The notes beneath the pieces are model-generated. The model saw only the letters and a list, made by a program, of their open reading frames with translations, ran no database searches and was not told where the DNA came from. Both the position numbers and the translations under genes were made by a program. DNA of 64,000 nucleotides from an uncultured Phascolarctobacterium sp. (GTDB taxonomy: Bacteria; Bacillota; Negativicutes; Acidaminococcales; Acidaminococcaceae). Location: positions 12,414 through 76,413 of the forward strand of contig NZ_CAADXO010000080.1 of NCBI RefSeq assembly GCF_900753045.1, in the 5' to 3' direction. Below are positions 25,336 through 33,562 of the stretch, one piece after another (position 1 is the first letter of the stretch; every line of letters starts with the position of its first letter).

Positions 25336-27560
25336 TATTCAATCATCCCTTTCTTCTTTTGCAGCATCTTCAGAGTTTGGAAGCAGTTAGCTTTTACGCT
25401 GATGAAATCGTCAACGCCAGCATCTTTATAAACTTGTTCCATGTCTTTCGGAGCAGCGCCGGCCAGGAACAGAGTAGCGGACGGTTTCATAGCTGCTTTA
25501 ATCATCGGAGCCAGTTTCGGAACGATTTCCGGATAGGTAGCATCGGTGGAGCAGATAACTGCAACATCGTAGTCGCCTTCTTTGAAAGCTTTGAGGCATT
25601 TTTCGTATTGATCGCCATCTTCGCCGTCTTGGAAACCATCGTTCAGATGAACGTTGAATTCACCAACCTGCAGGAAAGAGGTGGAGAAGTCGGCACGAGC
25701 TTTATGTTGAGGAATCGGTCCCATGTTGCACAGGAATACTTCAACATTTTTGCCGGTTTTCTTAACATAGTCTTCAGTTTCGAAACGCAGTGCTTCATAG
25801 CGCTCGGTCCAGTGATGAGCAGCGATTGCTTCAACGGTTTCCGGAGCTTCAGCCTTGCAGGATGCAGCAGCAACCTGGCCGATAGTAGCACCGTTGCTGA
25901 ATGCTTCGATTGCGCCTTCAACAGTTTCAACTGCAGCCAGTTTACCTGCCAGGTAGTTGGTGTCGATGTCAGCAACGTAAGCAGCAACAGCAGCTTCGCG
26001 TTCTTTCTTCAGTTTCGGAGTGTCCTCTTCGCGGCGCTCCAGCGGTTCTTCGGTCATGTTCGGGTACATGTTTACGCCAACAGCACGGTCGCTACGCATT
26101 TCCAGAGCTTTGAAGCGTTTAGCCAGAACTTCAGCAACTTGTGCTTGCGGATAGCCAGCCTCCAGAGCTTTGATAATGCCGCCCATTTCCTCAACCTTTT
26201 GGAACTCAGCCCAGATTTTTTCGGTGATCTGCTTGGTCAGGGTTTCAACGCCCCAGGAACCGCCGGCAGCATCAATCGGGCTCAGCATACCAAATTCTTC
26301 TTGCAGCATTACATGCAGGTTACGAGCGATACGACGGGAGAATACGTCGCCTTTACGGATCAGCTCGTCAAACGGCGGGTTGTCATAAGTGCAAACGCCG
26401 CCTACAACGCTGGAGAAGGTTTGGGTGCAGTTACGCAGCATGTTTACATACGGGTCAACAACGGTTTTGGTGAAGCGAGCGCAACGGCCATGAACTTTAA
26501 TAGCACGGTCTGCTTCTTCAGCACCGAATGCTTCCATAATAGCTGCCCAGATCATACGCAGGGAACGCAGTTTTGCGATTTCCATGAAGAAGTTAGCACC
26601 TTGGTTGAAGCAGAAGTACAGGGAGTTAGCAATGTCGTGCAGCTCAATGCCGCGTTTTTGCATTTGACGTACATATTCAACAGCAGTAGCGAAGGTGTAA
26701 GCAACTTCTTGTACTGCTTCTGCACCGCCATCGGTGTAAGCATCACTGTTGATGAAAACAGTGCGAACTTCAGGAACATTAGCTTTAGCAAATTTAATGG
26801 TTTCAGCCATTTCATCATACAAAGCATCCAGAGAGGTTTCGGTTTTACCGGTTTTTACCAGCTCGCCGATCGGGTCGCCGCCGATAACGCCGCGTAGGGT
26901 TTTAACATCATGACCAGCGCCTTTCAGAGCAGCAACAGTCAGAGCCAGCAGGTTTTTAGCGCCGGCACCGGTGTACATCATAATAGGATATTTGTCAAGT
27001 TTCAGACCATCCAGCAGAACGCTCATATCTTCAACGGTAGTAACGTTCACGCCAATATCGCCGGGTTTTTCTGCATCTTTAACGTCTACGCCGTTTTTGG
27101 TTGCAGTATCCAGTTTGATATTGTAAACAGTGGAGCCCTTGGAAATTTCTTCCTTCAGCAGCTCGTTGTTTTCAGCCGGCAGGGTTTCATCGCAAGCTTG
27201 TGCAATGCCCCAGGGCTCGTGTACATAACCGTTAACAGTTGCGCCACGCAGGAAATCGCCCATACCGGGATAATCGTTGGTCGGCAGAATTGCATCAGTG
27301 CCTTTACGAGTATAAATCGGGTCAAAGGTAATGCCCTCGTAGTTTTTGGTATACATGATCTTGTCAAAGGGTTTGCCCTTCAACAGTGCATTACATGCCT
27401 CCACCCATTCATCCCAGGTGGGTTCGGTAAATTCATCAAAAGTTACCTCCGGGAATTCGGTTACTTTTTCTGACTTACGCAACATGGCTTCCAGTTCTTT
27501 GTCTGTCAACGGTCTTTCGCCATCAACGACTGCTGCAGTTTTTTGTTGTTCATCAGCCAT
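25335..27560 (-). CDS. mutA: Methylmalonyl-CoA mutase small (non-catalytic) subunit
   Basis: The 741-residue protein is homologous to MutB but has a degenerate cobalamin domain: where DxHxxG is expected it reads NMGPIPQHKAR, so it cannot bind B12 and plays the structural role of MutA. The barrel region is conserved in outline (SVYNIKLD-like segment, GANFFMEIAKLRSLRMIW). It is longer than typical MutA (about 620-640), nearly as long as the catalytic subunit. RBS AAAGGAGG. A 238-base untranslated gap separates it from the preceding gene. Confidence 0.93.
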   Translation of the reverse strand: MADEQQKTAAVVDGERPLTDKELEAMLRKSEKVTEFPEVTFDEFTEPTWDEWVEACNALLKGKPFDKIMYTKNYEGITFDPIYTRKGTDAILPTNDYPGMGDFLRGATVNGYVHEPWGIAQACDETLPAENNELLKEEISKGSTVYNIKLDTATKNGVDVKDAEKPGDIGVNVTTVEDMSVLLDGLKLDKYPIMMYTGAGAKNLLALTVAALKGAGHDVKTLRGVIGGDPIGELVKTGKTETSLDALYDEMAETIKFAKANVPEVRTVFINSDAYTDGGAEAVQEVAYTFATAVEYVRQMQKRGIELHDIANSLYFCFNQGANFFMEIAKLRSLRMIWAAIMEAFGAEEADRAIKVHGRCARFTKTVVDPYVNMLRNCTQTFSSVVGGVCTYDNPPFDELIRKGDVFSRRIARNLHVMLQEEFGMLSPIDAAGGSWGVETLTKQITEKIWAEFQKVEEMGGIIKALEAGYPQAQVAEVLAKRFKALEMRSDRAVGVNMYPNMTEEPLERREEDTPKLKKEREAAVAAYVADIDTNYLAGKLAAVETVEGAIEAFSNGATIGQVAAASCKAEAPETVEAIAAHHWTERYEALRFETEDYVKKTGKNVEVFLCNMGPIPQHKARADFSTSFLQVGEFNVHLNDGFQDGEDGDQYEKCLKAFKEGDYDVAVICSTDATYPEIVPKLAPMIKAAMKPSATLFLAGAAPKDMEQVYKDAGVDDFISVKANCFQTLKMLQKKKGMIE

Positions 27561-27798
27561 TCAAATAATCCTCCTTTAATAATTTAATCATTACTGTGAA
27601 AAAGCTCACAGCACCAAGCTGAAACGCATATCACCTCCAGCCAATCTCGTCTGCTGATGCAGCTGCTATCCGACCGCTCTCACCCGGTCATCAGGGGACA
27701 TGTGCCGCATCCTTGCTTGGATAGATTTTAAGAAGCAAACAGCATTTATATACACGGTCACGGTTGTCCAGGCCGTATATAACAAAATAACAGGCAGT
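27561..27798 (-). other. Structured untranslated gap inside the mutase operon
   Basis: No gene is supported. On the minus strand TATATACGG pairs with CCGTGTATATA near the upstream gene. Further on, GATGC and GCATC enclose GACCG/CGGTC, suggesting a branched fold before the mutA RBS. It could be an RNA-processing site or a regulatory element; it lacks the cobalamin riboswitch core and any obvious terminator. Confidence 0.45.
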
Positions 27799-28221
27799 TT
27801 AATCTGCCAGGAACTCCTGCAGACGTCCATAATTAATCTGGACTCTGCGCAGCTCGTTTTCTTCAGGCATAGTATCATTAAGAATCATGTTGCCTAAAGC
27901 AGCACCGGGTTCTGCGCCACGGTTCTGCATAAAACGGGCATAGTATTCAATCTGCGGAACATCTTCGGCAGCCTTGTAAATAACAGCAGCCTGTTCCAAA
28001 GGATCTTCTGCGATGATATAGGGATTTACCCCTTCATTGAAGTATTTTTTCAAAAGCTCGCAGATATCTGTCTTTTTGGGGTTATATTGTACACGTACGC
28101 ACTTTACTTCCAGCTCACCGCTGGCTTTAGCACGTCCGGCAACAACTTCTTCAACGCCTTTCATACCTTCAAAGGCTGCAAGCAGTTCAGCAATTTTGCC
28201 TGCCAAATATAATTCTTTCAT
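27799..28221 (-). CDS. MsrA-like protein without the catalytic cysteine, first gene of the mutase operon
   Basis: The 140-residue protein resembles the C-terminal half of peptide methionine sulfoxide reductase A: VEEVVAGRA, VRVQYNPKKTDICELLKKYF, then an acidic segment and AAVIYKAAED. The GCFW active-site motif is missing, and a typical MsrA is longer, so reductase activity is unlikely. It is the gene directly after the cobalamin riboswitch, which suggests a role with the mutase or its cofactor. RBS AAAGGGAGG. The MsrA resemblance is by eye. Confidence 0.6.
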   Translation of the reverse strand: MKELYLAGKIAELLAAFEGMKGVEEVVAGRAKASGELEVKCVRVQYNPKKTDICELLKKYFNEGVNPYIIAEDPLEQAAVIYKAAEDVPQIEYYARFMQNRGAEPGAALGNMILNDTMPEENELRRVQINYGRLQEFLAD

Positions 28222-28245
28222 ATCAATAACCTCCCTTTAAACAGC

Positions 28246-28276
28246 AAAAAATAAAGCCACCACATTTGTGATGGCT
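28246..28276 (-). terminator. Leader terminator of the mutase operon
   Basis: AGCCATCACA-AA-TGTGGTGGCT (one G-U pair) then a T-rich run on the minus strand, 25 bases before the first start codon. Its 5' arm is complementary to GTGATGGCT upstream at 28447-28455. Confidence 0.85.
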
Positions 28277-28442
28277 GGATTGTCAGCACGACAGCGCACC
28301 CCTACGCTGCCGTACTTGAGAGGAGAAAGGAAATGTTCTCAGCTAAAAGAAAAATTTGAGAATGGGATTTGAAAAACACGATATGTCCAGTATCGCGGAC
28401 AAGTATGACAGATAGCATCGATGGCCCGGCCACTCTCCAAAA

Positions 28443-28462
28443 GGTCACAGCCATCACGTGAC
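28443..28462 (-). promoter_or_regulatory. Candidate antiterminator-sequestering hairpin
   Basis: GGTCAC and GTGACC arms enclose GTGATGGCT, which is perfectly complementary over nine bases to AGCCATCAC, the 5' arm of the leader terminator. The segment could either fold on itself or capture the terminator arm. Confidence 0.5.
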
Positions 28463-28631
28463 CTTCAATGGCATAAGAAACAGAAAACCGTTTCTCAAAA
28501 AGAATCCTTCACCCAATACGGGCGGGACTTTTGAAAAACGGCGAAATATCAAAAAGCTACTAGGCGTACAAACCTATACTACAGCTCTACGACATCTCTC
28601 CCCGTCTCTCGCAGGTCAAACGACGATGCAT

Positions 28632-28786
28632 CTTACAGGCAGTTCTTCTGGCTTCGCTTCTTCACGTGTTCCACCTTCCCAGAGGACCCCTCCAGTGGTA
28701 TAAACGAAACACGCTCCACGTCACAGCGGCGGGACCGTGCCGGAATTTCACCGGCTTCTCTATTGAGCTTTCGCACCTGTAATATC
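28632..28786 (-). promoter_or_regulatory. Cobalamin riboswitch of the mutase operon
   Basis: On the minus strand TTACAGGTG (about 28786-28778) pairs with the 3' end CTGCCTGTAAG (P1). Inside lie GCCGGTGAAATTCCGGC, CGGTCCCGCCGCTGTGA, GGGAAGGTGGAA and the B12 box AGCCAGAAGAACTGCC. All match the class I cobalamin riboswitch consensus. The downstream operon uses B12 as cofactor rather than making or importing it. Confidence 0.93.
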
Positions 28787-28806
28787 AATATCAACTTGTT
28801 GTCTTA

Positions 28807-28835
28807 ATTATAGCAGTTACTATTTACCTTGTCAA
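28807..28835 (-). promoter_or_regulatory. Promoter of the mutase operon
   Basis: Perfect TTGACA (28835-28830) and TATAAT (28812-28807), spacer 17. It gives a leader of about 580 nucleotides. Confidence 0.88.
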
Positions 28836-28988
28836 CCTTTTTCAGCAATTTTTATTTTTGTGTCATTATTTCATGTATCGAGCATTCTTATGTGTAGTTA
28901 TCTCCATTTCTGATTAACTGTTCTTTGTGTTTAATTTACATATAATACAATAAAAAATCTATTATATCAGCGCAGGCTTTAAGGCAAT

Positions 28989-29019
28989 AAAAAACGCCTA
29001 CAGCTCAGCTGCAAGCGTT
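28989..29019 (-). terminator. Terminator of the micro-ORF unit
   Basis: AACGC-TTGCAGCT-GAGCTGTAG-GCGTT hairpin followed by T6 on the minus strand. Confidence 0.8.
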
Positions 29020-29020
29020 C

Positions 29021-29041
29021 TTACGATTTTGCAATCTTCAT
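29021..29041 (-). CDS. Possible six-residue peptide, last of the micro-ORF unit
   Basis: ATG at 29041 follows AGGTGG by about seven bases and encodes MKIAKS before the terminator hairpin. It may be meaningless. Confidence 0.2.
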   Translation of the reverse strand: MKIAKS

Positions 29042-29055
29042 TTTTATACCACCTG

Positions 29056-29112
29056 TTAATGGATATAGTAGAAATTCATTTCATACAAAGCTTTGACAAA
29101 TTTTTCCAGCAT
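29056..29112 (-). CDS. Micro-ORF 2, 18 residues (MLEKFVKALYEMNFYYIH)
   Basis: GGGAGGTG stands six bases before ATG. The peptide resembles micro-ORF 1 (x-EKFV-x-x-L and a Phe/Trp-Tyr-x-Ile-His end), and would form an amphipathic helix. Eighteen bases separate the two frames. Confidence 0.45.
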   Translation of the reverse strand: MLEKFVKALYEMNFYYIH

Positions 29113-29130
29113 TATTCTCACCTCCCGAAA

Positions 29131-29190
29131 TCAGTGAATCATATACCATTTAAAGTTGCACAGAGTTTCAACAAATTTTTCAAAAGTCAT
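29131..29190 (-). CDS. Micro-ORF 1, 19 residues (MTFEKFVETLCNFKWYMIH)
   Basis: ATG 29190 follows AGAAGGGATG by about eight bases. It is the first frame of a unit with its own promoter and terminator. I recognise no family. Confidence 0.45.
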   Translation of the reverse strand: MTFEKFVETLCNFKWYMIH

Positions 29191-29242
29191 TTTTATATCA
29201 TCCCTTCTGCTTTATTTTAAGGTCTTGCCTTAATATGCATTA

Positions 29243-29271
29243 AGTATAACACCTTATGACGTTTTTGTCCA
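29243..29271 (-). promoter_or_regulatory. Promoter of the micro-ORF unit
   Basis: TGGACA (29271-29266) and TATACT (29248-29243), spacer 17, about 50 bases before micro-ORF 1. Confidence 0.6.
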
Positions 29272-29419
29272 CTATGGACTTTTTATGTCCCGATAGATGG
29301 TTGCAATGCCTCAAAGCCTTGCGCCATGCGATTTTACAAGGATTTTACATACAAAAATAAAAAGGACTGCGAGAAAATTTTTTCTTAAATCATGAAAATT
29401 TTTCTGCAATCCTCATATT

Positions 29420-30457
29420 TTATGCTTGCTTAGCCTTAAACCACCATGCCAGCAGCGGCGGGATAAAGATATTTATCACCAGCACGCGCACCAGCTGATA
29501 GGTCAGGATAATCGAAACATTCTCACCCATACTCATACCGGCTAAAGACATTTCGGCTATGCCTCCCGGCGCCATCGCCAGAAACGCCGTTACCAGCGAA
29601 AAACCGTAGCGTGCGGAAAGCACATTAGCCATACCGATGCTCACAACAATGAGTATCGCCGTACCGATAAGAATATAGGGCACCATTTTTTCAGTTTTGA
29701 TAATGCGGTCCGCATCAAGCTGCATACCCATGAACAGACCGATGCTGGCCTGCGCCGCCGCCATGAGCCAAAAAGGCACAGGCTGCACACCGTCGGCGAA
29801 GACGGAAAATGCAGCCGTCGCCAAAATCGGTCCCAACAGTTTCGGTGTCGGCATATGTATTTTGGTTGCTATAAAGCTTCCCAATATAGACAGGGGCACT
29901 ACAACAAGCCAATGCACTCCGCCATGGTTAGGCAATGCTACGCTGCTGCCCGTCACATGCGCATCAAGCAGCCAGATAACAAGAAACGGCACAGTAATAA
30001 CTACGCCCAGCAGACGCAGCACTTGCATCACCATAACAATGTTGGGATTTACTTCTTTATCCTCTTCGCAAAGCAGCATTGTCAGCGTCATTCCGCCGGG
30101 AAGCATACCCATAACACAGCTTTTGAGGTTTTCCCGCGCCAGCTTTGCCGTAACAAAGGCCAGTGCGATACTGGCAGCCAAAATAACTATCGTTGCTTCC
30201 GCTACACCAACCAGCTCAGCCAGAAAGTTATTCCAAGTGTCCGAGGTAAAGGTAGAACCGATACCGTAGCCTGCAACCATCAATGCATATTCGCGCCATT
30301 GCTTAGGCCAGCTTACGTCACTGCGATGCGTCAGTGTTTTGCAAAGCAGAGCAGTCAACAGACCGCCCAGCAAAAACGGTATCGGCAAATGCATGCGTAC
30401 CAACAGGCTGCCTAAGCAAAGTGCCATGATAAAAAGCAACAAGCGGTTTAAAAACAT
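29420..30457 (-). CDS. AbrB-type (duplicated Gneg_AbrB) membrane protein
   Basis: The 345-residue protein has about ten helices in two similar halves, with GMLPGGMTLTMLL in the first and AMAPGGIAEMSLAG in the second, the hallmark of the AbrB_dup family often mislabelled as regulators or ammonia monooxygenases. Function is unknown; it is probably a transporter. It starts five bases after engB and may be the last gene of the lon/engB unit. Confidence 0.85.
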   Translation of the reverse strand: MFLNRLLLFIMALCLGSLLVRMHLPIPFLLGGLLTALLCKTLTHRSDVSWPKQWREYALMVAGYGIGSTFTSDTWNNFLAELVGVAEATIVILAASIALAFVTAKLARENLKSCVMGMLPGGMTLTMLLCEEDKEVNPNIVMVMQVLRLLGVVITVPFLVIWLLDAHVTGSSVALPNHGGVHWLVVVPLSILGSFIATKIHMPTPKLLGPILATAAFSVFADGVQPVPFWLMAAAQASIGLFMGMQLDADRIIKTEKMVPYILIGTAILIVVSIGMANVLSARYGFSLVTAFLAMAPGGIAEMSLAGMSMGENVSIILTYQLVRVLVINIFIPPLLAWWFKAKQA

Positions 30458-30462
30458 AGCTT

Positions 30463-31113
30463 TTACTCCTGCTCTACGCCGTTAGCGGATAAAGCATCCA
30501 TAATACGCTCAATCAGCTCTCCGCGCATTGTATGCTGTGAGGAGGAATAAGTGATAATCTCATGCTCCTTCAGGCCCATTTCACGCTTAAAGAGCGCCTT
30601 TTGGGACATCGCCGCATTTTTAGAAAGCTTATCGGACTTGGTCAGCACAACCTGCACCTTCAGGCCACAGCTACGCAGCCAGTTGAAGCATTCCATATCA
30701 CTATCCAGAGGCTTATGACGGATATCAATCAGCTGGCAGACAACACCGAGGTTTTCACTGCCGGATAAATATTTGCTGATAAAGCCGGACCATTGGTCTT
30801 TATTATTATGATTTGTTTTAGCAAAGCCGTAACCGGGTAAATCTACCAGATAAAAGGATGCCCTTTCATCTTCACCCTCAACTACGCGCTTAGCCTCCAG
30901 CTCGTAAAAGTTGATGGTCTGCGTTTTGCCCGGAGTAGAGCTTACGCGTGCCAGGCCGTTGCGGCGGCAGAGTGAATTGATAAGCGACGATTTACCGACA
31001 TTACTGCGGCCGATAAAGGCAGCCTCAATAAGAGCAGGCTGCGGATATTGGTCTGCACGCACGGCAGAGGCCACATATTTAGCACGGATAATATCCCAAT
31101 TATCTTTACTCAT
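30463..31113 (-). CDS. engB: Ribosome biogenesis GTPase EngB (YsxC)
   Basis: The 216-residue TRAFAC GTPase assists late assembly of the 50S subunit. GRSNVGKSSLINSL is the G1 loop (about residues 31-44), LVDLPGYG is G3 and LTKSDKL is G4. Its start overlaps the end of lon by eight bases. The lon-engB order is a conserved Firmicute arrangement. Confidence 0.96.
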   Translation of the reverse strand: MSKDNWDIIRAKYVASAVRADQYPQPALIEAAFIGRSNVGKSSLINSLCRRNGLARVSSTPGKTQTINFYELEAKRVVEGEDERASFYLVDLPGYGFAKTNHNNKDQWSGFISKYLSGSENLGVVCQLIDIRHKPLDSDMECFNWLRSCGLKVQVVLTKSDKLSKNAAMSQKALFKREMGLKEHEIITYSSSQHTMRGELIERIMDALSANGVEQE

Positions 31114-33439
31114 TTTTATCCTCCAATGCCAGCTTCAAAACATCATCAAGATGCTCAACAGGTATAAACTGCATTTCTTTACGAATATTTTCCGGCAGCT
31201 CGTCCAGATCCTGCATATTGCGCTTCGGCAGCAGTACTGTTTTCACGCCATAGCGGTAAGCCGCCAGCATTTTTTCCTTAATACCGCCGACAGGCCATAC
31301 CTTGCCGGACAGGGAAATTTCACCGGTCATCGCCAGCTTGCCCTTAACCTTTTTGCCTGTCAGTGCCGATACCATGGCAGTAACCATCGTTACGCCGGCA
31401 GACGGACCGTCCTTCGGCACAGCGCCTTCCGGCAGATGGATATGGATATCCATCGTTTCACCAAAGTTGGCTGCAATACCAAGGGCTTCCGCACGGCTGC
31501 GGATATAGGTATAACCGGCCTGAGCCGACTCCTTCATCACATCGCCGAGCTGGCCTGTAAGCGTGAGGTTGCCCTTGCCCTTAAACGCCAGCACCTCTAC
31601 CTTCAGCAGCTCGCCGCCGACACTGGTCCATGCCAAACCATTGACAACACCTACGCCGGATTTCAGGCTGATATCATCATCAAGATAAATAACAGGTCCC
31701 AGGTATTTTTCCAGATTCTTTTCTGTTACCTGGGCACCCTTACTCTTGCCCTTGACAATTTTGAACGCAACCTTACGGCAGATGCCTGCCAGCTTACGCT
31801 CAAGATTACGCACGCCTGCTTCCCTGGTATAGTCGTGAATTACTCGGTGGATAGCCTTTTCGCTGACGCTCACCTTGTATTTTTCCAGACCGTTCAGCTT
31901 CAGCTCCTTCGGCAACAGGTGCAGCTGGGCAATTTTAACCTTTTCTTCATCAGTATAGCTGCTCAGCTGGATAATCTCCAGACGGTCCAGCAGAGCCGGC
32001 GGAATAGTATCTACGGCATTTGCCGTTACAATCCAGAATACATGCGACAGGTCAAACGGGAATTCAATAAAGTGGTCACTGAAGCTGTTGTTCTGCTCCG
32101 GATCAAGCACCTCCAACAGGGCCGAAGCCGGATCACCGCGGAAATCGGAAGCCATTTTATCAATCTCGTCCAACAGGAATACCGGGTTCATGCAGCCACA
32201 GGTCTGCATACCGTGAATAATACGGCCCGGCATAGAACCGATATAGGTACGGCGATGACCGCGGATTTCCGCTTCATCACGCACACCACCTAAAGAAACG
32301 CGGGTAAATTTACGCTTAATAGCCTTGGCAATGCTGCTTGCCAAGCTTGTTTTGCCTACGCCCGGAGGTCCTACCAGACACAGAATCGGTCCGCGTGTAC
32401 TTTTAGACAACGCACGCACTGCCAGATACTCCAGAATGCGCTCCTTAACCTTCTTCAGGCCGTAGTGATCATTATCCAATACAGTCTGCGCCTTATCCAG
32501 ATCAAAATTATCCTTAGTGAATTTGCCCCAGGGCAATGCCAGCAAAGAATCAATATAGGTGCGGATTACCGCTCCCTCCGGCGTCATCGGCGGCATTTTC
32601 GCCAGACGTCCCAGCTCCTTGTTGATTTTTTCCGCCACGTTTTGCGGCATCTTCAGCTTGGACATCTGCTCCTTATATTCAGCAATTTCTGCCTGTACGT
32701 CTTCGTTTTCGCCAAGCTCCTTGCTGATAGCCTTAATCTGCTCACGCAGATAATATTCCTTCTGATTCTGCTCCACCTGCTGGTGTACCTGCTCGGAAAT
32801 ATTTTTGGCTACATCGGCAATTTCCTGCTCACGCACCAGAATCTCGTATAATTTACGCAGACGCAGCTTCAGCGGCGCCATTTCCAGCAGCTCTTCCTTT
32901 TCGGTCAAAGACAGCGGCAGATAGCCGACAATAATATCAGGCACCTTGCTTAAATCAGTACGCGATTTAAGCGACTGCACCGTATCGGGATTAACCTTTT
33001 TCGTAAGCAGTACCCATTGCTCAAAAGCATCCAGAAGCAGACGGCGCAGGCCTTCTGCTTCGGCATCGACCGCATCGTCAGCAGGCACTACTTCTACCTC
33101 ACCGACAAAGAAATCCTGCTCATTCTCATGCACCTCTACCGCATTCAGCACATGTACGCGCTCCAGGCCTTCTACCAGCAGACGCACAGCACCGTTAGGC
33201 AGCTGCAGCCTTTGCTTGATATTAGCCAGAACGCCCCATTCATATAAATCATCAGCAGCAACATTTTCCTGCTCAGGCTGTTTTTGCCCAACCAGAATAA
33301 TTTGCTTGTCTGTACCTTCGGCTGCATCAATAGCAGCTATAGATTTTTCTCGGCCGACATCCAGATTGGCAATCATGCCCGGAAAAATCAAAACGCCCCT
33401 CAAAGCCAGAAGGGGCTTTGTAATTATCAAATTAGCCAT
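31106..33439 (-). CDS. lon: ATP-dependent protease Lon
   Basis: The 777-residue protein degrades misfolded and regulatory proteins in the cytosol. The N-terminal LON domain begins with LLALRGVLIFPGM; the AAA+ module has Walker A GPPGVGKTSLA and Walker B FLLDEID. The protease domain has the Ser-Lys dyad with KDGPSAGVTM around the active serine. ATG 33439 (MANLIITKP) is chosen over 33493, as it follows AAGGAGGG and the extra residues are not part of the family. Confidence 0.97.
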   Translation of the reverse strand: MANLIITKPLLALRGVLIFPGMIANLDVGREKSIAAIDAAEGTDKQIILVGQKQPEQENVAADDLYEWGVLANIKQRLQLPNGAVRLLVEGLERVHVLNAVEVHENEQDFFVGEVEVVPADDAVDAEAEGLRRLLLDAFEQWVLLTKKVNPDTVQSLKSRTDLSKVPDIIVGYLPLSLTEKEELLEMAPLKLRLRKLYEILVREQEIADVAKNISEQVHQQVEQNQKEYYLREQIKAISKELGENEDVQAEIAEYKEQMSKLKMPQNVAEKINKELGRLAKMPPMTPEGAVIRTYIDSLLALPWGKFTKDNFDLDKAQTVLDNDHYGLKKVKERILEYLAVRALSKSTRGPILCLVGPPGVGKTSLASSIAKAIKRKFTRVSLGGVRDEAEIRGHRRTYIGSMPGRIIHGMQTCGCMNPVFLLDEIDKMASDFRGDPASALLEVLDPEQNNSFSDHFIEFPFDLSHVFWIVTANAVDTIPPALLDRLEIIQLSSYTDEEKVKIAQLHLLPKELKLNGLEKYKVSVSEKAIHRVIHDYTREAGVRNLERKLAGICRKVAFKIVKGKSKGAQVTEKNLEKYLGPVIYLDDDISLKSGVGVVNGLAWTSVGGELLKVEVLAFKGKGNLTLTGQLGDVMKESAQAGYTYIRSRAEALGIAANFGETMDIHIHLPEGAVPKDGPSAGVTMVTAMVSALTGKKVKGKLAMTGEISLSGKVWPVGGIKEKMLAAYRYGVKTVLLPKRNMQDLDELPENIRKEMQFIPVEHLDDVLKLALEDKNE

Positions 33440-33562
33440 ATAATCCCTCCTTAAGCTCCCAAAACAAGAGAGAAATTTATCGGCAGTACGCAAACAGGCA
33501 TACTTGCCATAGCGATAAAATAAGGGAGAAGGTATATTAATCCTTCCCCCTTAGATATTTTG

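Noticed and set aside
25359..26897. Long plus-strand frame (512 codons) opposite mutA
   Set aside because: Antisense shadow of mutA; its length follows from the codon bias of the real gene.
30911..32293. Long plus-strand frame (460 codons) opposite engB and lon
   Set aside because: It is antisense to two well-conserved genes and shows no protein-like motif.
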